From Candidatus Sulfopaludibacter sp. (GTDB taxonomy: Bacteria; Acidobacteriota; Terriglobia; Bryobacterales; Bryobacteraceae), in the NCBI GenBank assembly GCA_031292755.1, contig JARLGM010000016.1, positions 1-63,838 on the forward strand: a stretch of 63,838 nt of DNA, given 5' to 3'. A model generated the notes under the pieces. The model was not told the origin of the DNA, searched no databases, and saw only the letters and a list, made by a program, of their open reading frames with translations. Numbering within the stretch: the first letter of the stretch is position 1; each line of letters opens with the position of its first letter. A program made the position numbers and the translations under genes. Below are positions 9,135 to 17,558 of the stretch, one piece after another.

Positions 9135-10421
9135 CTACCACACGTGGGCGGCCACGACCTCGGGTTGAGCCGGGGTGTTGCCGATCACGCGGGAATGCAG
9201 GACCACTTGCAGGTTCCTGGTCTCCCATCCTTTCGGCAGCTTGCGAAGGATGACGCCGAGCTGGTCCGGATCGGTGAGCAGGTGGCCGGCGGCTTCGGTA
9301 CCGAACTGCTTCAGGCCGGCTGCCACCATCAGCATCCCGCCGGTCACCGAATTCCGAATGCGCGACGCCAGAATGTAGTCGTCCGGGGACGACCCGTCTT
9401 CCTTCGAAGTAACCGACCACTCCTCGCCGGTCTGCGAGTCCTGGATGGCGGGCCGCATCTCCGGCGTGCGCACGAAGCGAAAGCGCCATGCGGGCTGAAG
9501 TTCCATGGTCCAGCGATTAGTGACCGCGCCGATCAGCAGGGTAGGCGATTTGCGCATATCGGCGAATTCCACGCCGCTGGCCATGCGCAGTCTCACGCTT
9601 TTGTTCTTGCGCGCCAGCATGGCGGTGACTTCGTTGGCGACCACCATGTCCCCGAATCCCACGTACTGGTTCTGCACCGGGATCATATCGGAACCGTCCA
9701 GGCGATTGGGCGCCACCTGAATCGGCTCCTGCCCGAGGATGCCGGGCGGTTCGTTTTCCGCGCTCCATCGCAAGGCGCGGCGTGAAGGGTGGTACACAAT
9801 CGGGTGCGCGACTGCCAGCAGCAGCGGTTCCGGCGACTGCATTACCGGAGCCCAGAAGTTTTGGAACGGCTCCACGTTGGGATTCGCACTGGACAATTTG
9901 ACCGCGGCGACTAATGCCAGCGCGGCCGCCAGGGAACAAGCGCCCACGATGATGCCGCGGCGCTTTCGCCGCACCGAAGGCTGCAGCAGCAACACGGCAG
10001 GAGCCGCCGGAACTGGTTCCGGCTCGGGAATCGCGCGGTTGTAGCGGAACTCGGGCGAATACGCTCCCGAAGGCAGATCGATGCGAATCTCGGTAGTGGT
10101 GCCTGCTTCGGTAACGTAATACTGAGCCAGCCGCTTGCGCACTTCGCGCGCGCCCACCCGTACGATCGTGTCTTCACCCAGTTCGGACTGCGGGCTGCGG
10201 CCGAAGACTTCGATCGCGATGGTGCGCTCTTTCAGCGCGCCGGATTCACCGGTAAGTGCCTTCTCGCACACATATTCCAGAAACTGCTGGCATCGCTTGC
10301 TGCCGTGAAAGGCGGGACTGGCCAGCAGACGCTGTAATTGGCTGCGAATCTCCTCCGGCGTCGGAGCGCTTCGCTCCTGCGTCACGCCTACCGCAAAGTC
10401 TGCTGCCGCGGGTTTCGACAT
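9135..10421 (-). CDS. Membrane protein with regulator-like N-terminal domain
   Basis: 428 residues. The first 125 or so residues (for example CQQFLEYVCEKALTGE, LKERTIAIEVFGR, EDTIVRVGAREVRKRLAQYY) match a domain often seen in front of TPR or beta-propeller proteins in Acidobacteria and in adenylate-cyclase-like regulators; its biochemical role is not settled. A single membrane segment follows (about 155-178), then a 250-residue periplasmic part without a recognised fold. The stop codon is 2 bp from that of the convergent OmpA-like gene. The layout suggests a one-component membrane sensor, but the ligand and output are unknown. Confidence 0.7.
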   Translation of the reverse strand: MSKPAAADFAVGVTQERSAPTPEEIRSQLQRLLASPAFHGSKRCQQFLEYVCEKALTGESGALKERTIAIEVFGRSPQSELGEDTIVRVGAREVRKRLAQYYVTEAGTTTEIRIDLPSGAYSPEFRYNRAIPEPEPVPAAPAVLLLQPSVRRKRRGIIVGACSLAAALALVAAVKLSSANPNVEPFQNFWAPVMQSPEPLLLAVAHPIVYHPSRRALRWSAENEPPGILGQEPIQVAPNRLDGSDMIPVQNQYVGFGDMVVANEVTAMLARKNKSVRLRMASGVEFADMRKSPTLLIGAVTNRWTMELQPAWRFRFVRTPEMRPAIQDSQTGEEWSVTSKEDGSSPDDYILASRIRNSVTGGMLMVAAGLKQFGTEAAGHLLTDPDQLGVILRKLPKGWETRNLQVVLHSRVIGNTPAQPEVVAAHVW

Positions 10422-10487
10422 GGAAAAAGGGACTCCCTCAACTTTCCCTGATTCTGCTCCTTCGGGGCCCGGAATGCAAGCGGCCGG

Positions 10488-12752
10488 TTACTTCGCTGCC
10501 TGGGATAGCGCGGTGGTGGCGCCCTGAATCGCTTCTCCGGCGTTTTCCAGTACCTTTCCCACGCGCACAATCTGTTCCTCGGCCAGCTTCCAATCCTTCT
10601 GCTCCAGGCTCTCCCGCACGGCCGGTAGCGTCTTTACGCCGTATCCGGTATAGAAACCGGGAGCGTAGATCTGATGCTTGAACCACTCGCGATTGGGCAG
10701 GCCATCCTGAAGCGTCAGGGCGCGCTCCACCAGGATGAGCCGTTGATTGACATCGCGCAGGGAGGCCCGCGCCAGTGCCGCGGCGCCGTTATCGCCGGCG
10801 TGCGCCAGCGCCCGCTCGTAGAGGTCCGTCACATGCTGCAGCGCGGCAAGGCCGTTTTCGAGCGGAGCGAAATTCAGGATGGGCGGGACGGCCTCCTTTT
10901 TGGGTGGCTGTTTGGGATGCTGGGGATCGTCGATGGCGGCGAACACGCCATCGTCGATCTGGCGGTTTACTTCAATAATCTGGTCGCGCTTGTCGCGCGC
11001 TAGGTTTTCCACCTCCTGCACGTAGCGGCCAATGGTTTCGCTGAAGTCCTGAAAGTCCAGCGGCAGCAACTCCGCATCGGCCAGCCTCAGAACACTGGTT
11101 CCGGCAAACTGCGCCAGTGCGCGGCCATACACAAAGTTGGTATCGGAGAAATGTGTGTACCAGTAAAAGTCGTCGTAAATCGAGTGGTAAATGCCGCCCC
11201 GGTCTTCGCCGCCGAAACCGATGTTCAGCGAGGCGATGCCCAGGTGATCGAGGAATGCCGTGTAATCGGAGCCCGAGCCGAGCGCAGCGATGCGCAGGTC
11301 CTGCCGGGCGCGGAACTCCTGTGGCGTCGTGCCGGGCGGCAGGTTGGCGGTCCGGAAAGCCCGCAAGCGGTCCTCCACCGGCAGCTTGGATTCAGGATCC
11401 TGGACGTCTTTGGCCACAGTATCGATGAAACGCTCCAGCGAATGCGACCCTTCGGCCGCGAATTCCCCGCGGCCGTTGCCGTCGGAATTAATGTATACGG
11501 CGGCATTGTGCGCCAATTCGGCGGCGTGCGCTTCGGCCCACTCGGTGGAGCCCAGCAGGCCGGGTTCTTCGCCGTCCCAGAAGCACAGCACGATGGTACG
11601 TTTGGGGCGCCAACCCTGCTTGAGCAGCGCACCGAACGCGCGGGCTTCTTCGATTTCAGCCACCGCGCCCGATACCGGATCCTCGGCACCGTTGACCCAG
11701 GCGTCATGGTGGTTGCCGCGAATGATCCATTCATCGGGATAGGTGGCGCCGGGAATGCGCACGATTACGTCGTACAGCGGCTTGAGGTCCCAATTGAAGG
11801 AGAGCTTCAAATGCACGCGCGCGGGACCGGGTCCCACATGGTAAGTGATCGGCAGATCGCCATGCCAGTTGTCCGGCGCCACCACACCCTCGATGGCTGC
11901 CAGCAGGGGCTGCGCGTCGGCGTACGAAATGGGCATTACCGGAATCTTGGTGAGTGTGGGAGCGCCTTTCACGGGCAGGCGCTTGGCGTCTTTGGTGGCG
12001 CCGACGCCGGGGGTCAGCGGGTCGCCCGGATATAGCGGCATATCCATCACGCTGCCGCGCTGCACGCCATCCTTGGGCCGCATGGGACCGGCCGGGAACA
12101 CGTCGCCGCCGTTGTATCCGTCATCGCGCGGGTCGGAATAAATCAGGCAGCCCACCGCACCGTGCTCCGCCGCTACTTTGGGCTTGATGCCGCGCCAGGT
12201 CTGGCCATAGCGCGCGATCACGATGGCGCCCTTCACGGAGATGCCGAGCCGGTCCAATTCCTCATAGTCGGCCGGCGCGCCATAGTTCACGTAGACCAGG
12301 GGCGCGGTCACATCGCCATCGATGGAGTAGGCGTTGTAAGAGGGAAGCTGCTCGTCATGCTGGTTCGAGGTGGGATCCACGGCCACGGTGGGCTCCTGCA
12401 ACTTCGCTGTAAATTTTGTAGGCGCCACCAGTTCGAGAGCTCGCTCCTTCGGGGTAGGGAAGAGCACGTCGAAGCTTTCGATCTGCGCGTCCAGTCCGAA
12501 TTCTTTCATCTTGGCAAGGAGCCACCCGGCATTGTCCTTGTCGTATGGCGAGCCGACGTGGTGGGGCCGCGCCGACATGCGTTGCATGTAGGCCCGCAGA
12601 TTGGCTGGTTCGGGTATAGCGCGAAACTTCGTTTCCCAATCGCGTTCCGCCTGTGCCGACCCGGCCGAATATCCGGCCAGAGGGGCATCGGCGGGCAGGG
12701 CGAGGGGCGCCGTCAGGAAAAAACAGAGAGCATAAATCGCGAACGGTTTCAT
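10488..12752 (-). CDS. M28 peptidase, glutamate carboxypeptidase II-like
   Basis: 754 residues with a signal peptide (about 1-20). The order is that of the carboxypeptidase II/transferrin-receptor family: a protease-associated domain inserted at about 150-280 (KGAIVIARYGQ), the M28 zinc peptidase core, and a C-terminal helical dimerisation domain. All five zinc ligands and the catalytic acid seem present: His and Asp in GNHHDAWVNGAEDP, the Glu pair in WDGEEPGLLGS, Asp in YINSDGNGRG and His in GGIYHSIYDD. It should act as a secreted di-zinc aminopeptidase or carboxypeptidase on short peptides. It is followed in the same direction by the regulator-like membrane protein at 9135. Confidence 0.92.
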   Translation of the reverse strand: MKPFAIYALCFFLTAPLALPADAPLAGYSAGSAQAERDWETKFRAIPEPANLRAYMQRMSARPHHVGSPYDKDNAGWLLAKMKEFGLDAQIESFDVLFPTPKERALELVAPTKFTAKLQEPTVAVDPTSNQHDEQLPSYNAYSIDGDVTAPLVYVNYGAPADYEELDRLGISVKGAIVIARYGQTWRGIKPKVAAEHGAVGCLIYSDPRDDGYNGGDVFPAGPMRPKDGVQRGSVMDMPLYPGDPLTPGVGATKDAKRLPVKGAPTLTKIPVMPISYADAQPLLAAIEGVVAPDNWHGDLPITYHVGPGPARVHLKLSFNWDLKPLYDVIVRIPGATYPDEWIIRGNHHDAWVNGAEDPVSGAVAEIEEARAFGALLKQGWRPKRTIVLCFWDGEEPGLLGSTEWAEAHAAELAHNAAVYINSDGNGRGEFAAEGSHSLERFIDTVAKDVQDPESKLPVEDRLRAFRTANLPPGTTPQEFRARQDLRIAALGSGSDYTAFLDHLGIASLNIGFGGEDRGGIYHSIYDDFYWYTHFSDTNFVYGRALAQFAGTSVLRLADAELLPLDFQDFSETIGRYVQEVENLARDKRDQIIEVNRQIDDGVFAAIDDPQHPKQPPKKEAVPPILNFAPLENGLAALQHVTDLYERALAHAGDNGAAALARASLRDVNQRLILVERALTLQDGLPNREWFKHQIYAPGFYTGYGVKTLPAVRESLEQKDWKLAEEQIVRVGKVLENAGEAIQGATTALSQAAK

Positions 12753-12786
12753 AAAGACGACTATTCTACCGCGCGCGGGCCGCCGG

Positions 12787-14160
12787 TTACCGGATCTCGT
12801 ACGCTTTGGAGGGCGATGCCACGGGAGGCGGCACTTTCGGCCCCTCGATGGATTCGGCGCCTTCCAGACCCTTGCCGGTGACGTCGTGGACGCCCAGTAG
12901 CGGTCCGGTATATCCGGTGACGTGGATGCCGCTGATATCGGCGTGGCGGGCGTTTGCGAGGCGAATGCCTTTGGCGCACGTACCGGTGATGCCCGCCAGC
13001 ACCAGGCCGTCCACCGGCTTGTCGGGATGCACGTTCACGCCATCCACCAGCAGCGGGCAGTCGGTGACGCGGATATGGGAGAAGCGGAAATTGCGAGCGG
13101 TGGGAATGCCTTCGCTGCCGGGGACCGGCTCCGGGTCCTGAATCCCGCTGGAGAGCAGGTTGAAGCGCAGAAATCCGCCTTTCACGCCGGAGACGTCCAG
13201 ATCGTCGGCCACAATGTCTTCGAGGAAGGCGCCGCGGCCGGGGCGGCTCTTGAGGTACAGGGCGAAGGTCTGGGCGCGCGTGAATTTGCAGTGTTCGATG
13301 CGCACGTTGCGAATGCCGCCGGAGGTTTCGCTGCCGATTCCGATGCAGGCGAAGATGGAGTCGGCCATGGTGCAGTTGGCGATGCGTACATCTTCGGTGG
13401 TCTGCATCAGGGCATAGCCTTCGGCGCCGCGGCCGGACTTCAGGGAAATGCAGTCGTCGCCGGTGGCGATATCGCAGCCTTCGATGACGACGTGCTTGCA
13501 GGAATCGATATCGATGCCGTCGCCGTTACCGCCGGTGCTGCGGATGGTGAGATTGCGGATGACGATGTTCCGGCAGTTGGTGGGATGGAGCGACCACATC
13601 AGGCGGTATTCGGTGGCGAACGCCTCCAGCCGGATGCCGTCGCAGCCGATGGGCTCGATGAGGGCGGGATGGCGAAGCGGATTTTGCGCGTTGGGCCGGC
13701 CTCCCAGGGCCACGTTGCCGGAGATTTTCCCGGGTCCGGCGATGCCGATATCGGTGGCGTCGAAGGCGTAGATCAGGCCCACACGGCCGGGAATCCACTT
13801 GCCCTCCCAGCGCACCTGGGAGACGGGATAGTCGGCGAAATCCGGGCTGCCGAGGATGACGGCATCCGTTTGCAGGCGCAGGGTGGTATGGCTGCGCAGC
13901 GCGATGGCCCCGGTGAGATAGCCACCGGCGGGGACCACGACGTCGCCGCCGCCCAGCACCGAGCAGCGGTCGATGGCCTGCTGAAAGGCCCCGGTGTCTT
14001 TGGTGACGCCGTCGCCCAGAGCGCCAAAATCCCGAATGTTGAGCGAGAGTTTCCTGCCGGCCGCGGGCGGGGCTGTTTGCGCGCTGACGGCGCCGGCCAG
14101 CGACACCGCCGCAAGGCTGTGGCCCGCCATCCGGAGGAAACCGCGGCGAGGGATTTTCAT
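12787..14160 (-). CDS. Glycoside hydrolase family 28 (polygalacturonase-like), Tat-exported
   Basis: 457 residues from the chosen ATG at 14160. A start 33 bp further upstream is possible but would place 11 extra residues before a normal twin-arginine signal (RRGFLRMAG). The mature protein begins with the pectinase signature LNIRDFGALGDGVTKDT and continues as a right-handed beta-helix. The acidic catalytic motifs are visible as DGIDIDS and TGDDCISLKSG, followed by IGSETSGGIRNV. The family hydrolyses galacturonide or rhamnogalacturonide bonds in pectin by inversion. Together with the sulfatase at 25895 it points to plant or microbial polysaccharide use. Exact substrate unknown. Confidence 0.9.
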   Translation of the reverse strand: MKIPRRGFLRMAGHSLAAVSLAGAVSAQTAPPAAGRKLSLNIRDFGALGDGVTKDTGAFQQAIDRCSVLGGGDVVVPAGGYLTGAIALRSHTTLRLQTDAVILGSPDFADYPVSQVRWEGKWIPGRVGLIYAFDATDIGIAGPGKISGNVALGGRPNAQNPLRHPALIEPIGCDGIRLEAFATEYRLMWSLHPTNCRNIVIRNLTIRSTGGNGDGIDIDSCKHVVIEGCDIATGDDCISLKSGRGAEGYALMQTTEDVRIANCTMADSIFACIGIGSETSGGIRNVRIEHCKFTRAQTFALYLKSRPGRGAFLEDIVADDLDVSGVKGGFLRFNLLSSGIQDPEPVPGSEGIPTARNFRFSHIRVTDCPLLVDGVNVHPDKPVDGLVLAGITGTCAKGIRLANARHADISGIHVTGYTGPLLGVHDVTGKGLEGAESIEGPKVPPPVASPSKAYEIR

Positions 14161-14226
14161 GGGCTGCACCGTCCGATGGCTTGATTCTCTCACACGGGTC
14201 GAGTCTCATCTGGCGTAGAATGAGTC

Positions 14227-15759
14227 ATGCTGCGGGTTGGCCTTCTGCTGTTGCTGTCTGCATTTCTGGGCGCACAAACGCCTCCGGCCGAGGTGAAGCC
14301 CGTTCCGCTGACGCCCGATACACCACAAAACCAGAACGCGCCGGAAATGTCGCAGCACGACGAACAGGCGTCTTTCCGGACGAAGGTGAACCTGGTGATG
14401 GTGCCGGTGGTGGTGCGCAACGTACACGGCGACGCAGTGGGAAATCTGGCCAAGGAAAATTTCCTACTCTACGATAAGGGCAAGCCGCAAATCATTGAGC
14501 GCTTCAGCGTGGAGACGACCAAGGTCCCGGCAAATGTCACCGACAGCCAGGCGCCTGCCGCCACGGGCGAGGGCGAGCCGGCGATCGTGATCCCGGATCG
14601 TTTTGTGGCGCTGGTATTTGACGACATTCATCTTGCGCCGCAGTACCTGACGTTAGTGCGCGAGGCCGCGGACCGTTTCATCGAAGCACTGTCACCGACC
14701 GAACGCATCGCCGTGTATGCCATGTCGGGCGAGGTCAGCCAGGATTTCACCGGCGATCGCCCGAAACTTCACGAGGCGCTGGCACGCATTCGCCCCAACC
14801 TCATGGTTCGCACCGGCGCCCTCAACGATGTGGACCAGAGAACCCTCATCTCATTGGACAACCTGAAAGCCGTGGTCAAGCGGCTCGGAGTAACGCCGGG
14901 GCAGCGCACCATGATCTTCATATCGCCCGGCTTCAATACCTGGGATCCGATGTACGTCGATTACAAGGTCGCGATTATCGAGCAGGCCATCCGCTCCAAG
15001 GTGATTATCAGCGCGCTGGACGCTCGCGGTCTGTACACCGATCCGGCGTTCAAGGTGGCGCCGGGCGGGCCGCGCACCTTGACCCAAATGCAGCTTAACT
15101 CGGACGTGATGGCGGAACTTGCCTCGGGCACCGGCGGGTCGTTGTTCGAGAACAGCAACAGCTACGACGAAGGGTTCCGGCGCATCGCGGCTGCGCCCGA
15201 ATATCTCTATCTGCTGGGCTTTTCGCCGCAGAATCTGAAGTCGGACGGCAGTTTCCATTCGTTGAAAGTTTCCTTGAAGAACGTGCCCAATATGGCGCTG
15301 ACGGCACGGCACGGATATTATGCGCCGAAGAAGACCGAAGATGCGGCGGAGGCGGCGCGGCAGGAGATCGAAGCGGCCCTATTCTCGCACGACGAGATGG
15401 CGGAACTGCCGATCGAAATGCACACCCAGTTTTTCAAGGCCACCGATCAGGACGCCAAACTTTCGGTGATGGCTCACCTGGATCTGAAACAGTTTAAGTT
15501 CCACAAAGCCGACGGGCGGAATGTCAACAACGTGACCGTGGTCTCGGGAATCTTCGACAGCAATGGAAACTATCTGCAAGGCATCCGCAAAGTAGTGGAA
15601 CTGCACCTGAAGGATGAGACTCTGGCGCGCTTAGCGAGCGGAGTCACGGTGAAGACCACCTTCGATCTCAAGCCCGGTACCTATCTCGTAAGGCTGGTGG
15701 TGCGGGATACCGAAGGCCAGGCGCTTTCGGCCACCAATAACGCGGTGGAAATCCGGTAG
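14227..15759 (+). CDS. VWFA-related acidobacterial protein (secreted)
   Basis: 510 residues with an N-terminal signal peptide (LLLLLSAFLGAQ). After a proline-rich spacer comes the hallmark start of this acidobacterial family, FRTKVNLVMVPVVVRN. A von Willebrand A-like domain follows (about 120-340) with FDDIHLAP and a helix of the PTERIAVYAMSG type, and then a C-terminal beta-sandwich-like domain. The canonical DxSxS metal site reads DDIHLAP, so ion binding by the usual mode is doubtful. The gene is divergent from the GH28 gene (66 bp apart) and convergent with the DinB pair (2 bp apart). Molecular function is unknown for the family; an extracellular binding role is likely. Confidence 0.85.
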   Translation: MLRVGLLLLLSAFLGAQTPPAEVKPVPLTPDTPQNQNAPEMSQHDEQASFRTKVNLVMVPVVVRNVHGDAVGNLAKENFLLYDKGKPQIIERFSVETTKVPANVTDSQAPAATGEGEPAIVIPDRFVALVFDDIHLAPQYLTLVREAADRFIEALSPTERIAVYAMSGEVSQDFTGDRPKLHEALARIRPNLMVRTGALNDVDQRTLISLDNLKAVVKRLGVTPGQRTMIFISPGFNTWDPMYVDYKVAIIEQAIRSKVIISALDARGLYTDPAFKVAPGGPRTLTQMQLNSDVMAELASGTGGSLFENSNSYDEGFRRIAAAPEYLYLLGFSPQNLKSDGSFHSLKVSLKNVPNMALTARHGYYAPKKTEDAAEAARQEIEAALFSHDEMAELPIEMHTQFFKATDQDAKLSVMAHLDLKQFKFHKADGRNVNNVTVVSGIFDSNGNYLQGIRKVVELHLKDETLARLASGVTVKTTFDLKPGTYLVRLVVRDTEGQALSATNNAVEIR

Positions 15760-15761
15760 TT

Positions 15762-16229
15762 TCAGTGACGCGGATACCGGGTTACCGTCTCCCGCAGCAG
15801 CAGGAGATCGATGTGATGCTGCATATGAATCACGTAGTCTTCGATCAGGTAGCCTAACGTCACCGGGGCCCCGGCGCCGACGGTACAAGGTGTCTCCAGG
15901 CGCGCGGCGGGGATGGCGGCGATGAGTTGGATCAACAGCCGGTTGTACTGGAACCAGAACGCCACGATCTCTTCCCACGGCATTTCGCGGTAGCGGTGAA
16001 TGCGAACCCAATCGTCCTGCGCGTACCCGGGGCCGCGAAACTCCGCCGCCGTCGCGCCTCCCACGAAGCGCAGATGATTATTGGCGGCGGAATCGATCAG
16101 GTGGCCCAATTCTTCTTTGGGCGTCCATTTTCCTCCGCCGCGCGGCACGGAGGCACGCTCCTCGGTGAGGCCGCGCAGGTTCGGCAACTCGCGCACGATA
16201 GCCGCGCGAAGCAGTTCGGAAAGCTCCAT
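15762..16229 (-). CDS. DinB-superfamily protein (cytosolic)
   Basis: 155 residues from the ATG at 16229; the open frame extends further upstream, but that part has junk composition and overlaps the preceding gene. The DinB/YfiT four-helix fold is suggested by the three spaced histidines (GHLIDSAANNHL, and HMQHHIDLLL near the end), typical of the metal triad. These proteins act as metal-dependent thiol transferases or stress proteins. The start codon lies 4 bp after the stop of another DinB gene, so the two form a tight pair. Confidence 0.85.
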   Translation of the reverse strand: MELSELLRAAIVRELPNLRGLTEERASVPRGGGKWTPKEELGHLIDSAANNHLRFVGGATAAEFRGPGYAQDDWVRIHRYREMPWEEIVAFWFQYNRLLIQLIAAIPAARLETPCTVGAGAPVTLGYLIEDYVIHMQHHIDLLLLRETVTRYPRH

Positions 16230-16233
16230 GGCG

Positions 16234-16752
16234 CTATTGCTGCTTTTCGCTGGACGGCGGAACAATCTTCTTGATCCGCATGTAGGTGACCAGGTTCCCG
16301 TAGTGCTCCATGGTGTGGGCGGAGTTGAAATCCATGATGCCCACGCGCGCCGCCTTGCGCCCAAAGAAATCCACCAACTGCCCGGCGTTGGCGTCCGTCA
16401 TCTTGGCATAGGCGGAGTCGCAATAAGCGAAGGCGGTCTTCAGCGCGGCCACGATTTCCGTCTTCGTTTTGGCGGTCTTCTCGATGTCCTTCGGCGCCAT
16501 CTTGTCCTCCGCGGCCGCACTACAGAACTCGTACTGGCCGTCGGCGATGTGGGCGAACAATTGACCGATGGTCCGCACATCCGGCGTAGGCTGGAAGGAC
16601 CACAGACTGTCCGGAATCTTGTCAGCGGATTTCAATATGTCATTCTTGGCGATGCCGAACACCATTTTCGACGTCTCGACAATGGGGTTCTTGGGCGTGC
16701 CCTGCGCGGCGAGAATGGCGGCGGACACAAGTAGCGTAGCGGCAAGTCTCAT
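16234..16752 (-). CDS. Exported DinB-superfamily protein
   Basis: 172 residues with a signal peptide (LLVSAAILAAQG), so unlike its neighbour it should be periplasmic. The helical DinB pattern is recognisable: LFAHIADGQYEFC in the second helix and HTMEHYGNLVTYM near the C-terminus supply the histidines expected of the metal site. It is translated immediately before the cytosolic DinB gene (4-bp gap). It probably carries out a thiol-linked or metal-binding job in the envelope; no substrate can be deduced. Confidence 0.85.
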   Translation of the reverse strand: MRLAATLLVSAAILAAQGTPKNPIVETSKMVFGIAKNDILKSADKIPDSLWSFQPTPDVRTIGQLFAHIADGQYEFCSAAAEDKMAPKDIEKTAKTKTEIVAALKTAFAYCDSAYAKMTDANAGQLVDFFGRKAARVGIMDFNSAHTMEHYGNLVTYMRIKKIVPPSSEKQQ

Positions 16753-16771
16753 GTTGGAACCTCAATTGATT

Positions 16772-17452
16772 CTAGCGCGCCCATTTGACCGCGGGACTGG
16801 AATTCCAAAATGCCGGGTTGCAGCGGATCCAATCCGGTGCGGGCATGCTCCACGCAGGGCGAACGGCAAAGACGTATGCTCCCGGGCCTGCCGCGGCTGC
16901 CCGGTTCTCGGCGTCTTTGCGGGTTCGCGCCGCTGCAATCGCATACTGCGCTCCGTCCGAGGCCTGATACGGAGCCCCTTGCAGTTCCCCGGACCCGCTC
17001 ACCGGTGCAATCACCAGGTACTGACCGCGCCCCATCGGCCATTTTTGGCCGGGCAGGATGCCGCCGACGTACTGCGCGACCCAGGTAGACGGCGGGCCGG
17101 CGAGCACCTGAATCTGGCTCTCGATCCGTTCCAGTTCCATCCGCAGAGCCGGTTTCATTTCCATGCTCTGCGCCGCTCGCCGTTGATCGGCCGCCGTCTG
17201 GTAGCCGGTCAGCCGCCACGCTTCCGGCGGTCCGGTAAGCGATTCGACCGCCAGGTATGGATGCGGACACCCCCATTGGGCCATGGCCAGGGCGGCCCGT
17301 TGTTGCAGATGTCGCACGGGTAAAGGCGTGCCCGGCGCCAGACGATACCGATCGACGCGCAGGATCTGCGGCGTCGCCAACCGGGCTACCACCCGAAGTG
17401 CAGGCGCCGGTTTTTCCCCCATCGCGATCTGTTGCTGTATTGCCGATGACAT
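16772..17452 (-). CDS. Hypothetical protein
   Basis: 226 residues, chosen over an overlapping longer frame (to 17492) because its composition is protein-like: regular hydrophobic spacing, moderate Arg/Pro content and segments such as YLVIAPVSGSGE. It has no signal peptide, membrane helix or motif that I recognise. It lies 19 bp upstream of the exported DinB gene in the same direction and may be the first gene of that operon. Function unknown. Confidence 0.6.
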   Translation of the reverse strand: MSSAIQQQIAMGEKPAPALRVVARLATPQILRVDRYRLAPGTPLPVRHLQQRAALAMAQWGCPHPYLAVESLTGPPEAWRLTGYQTAADQRRAAQSMEMKPALRMELERIESQIQVLAGPPSTWVAQYVGGILPGQKWPMGRGQYLVIAPVSGSGELQGAPYQASDGAQYAIAAARTRKDAENRAAAAGPGAYVFAVRPAWSMPAPDWIRCNPAFWNSSPAVKWAR

Positions 17453-17558
17453 AAATGTTCCCTGTACTTCTATTAGCGAAAACGGGGGACAAAACCGGCG
17501 CGTTATTTTGGACCGGGGTTCACCGGAGTATCAAAAAAGTTGAGGATAAACTTAAAGG

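Noticed and set aside
16749..17492. A longer frame overlapping the hypothetical gene at 16772
   Set aside because: Its composition is Gly/Arg/Ser biased, and the other frame has regular protein-like hydrophobic spacing.
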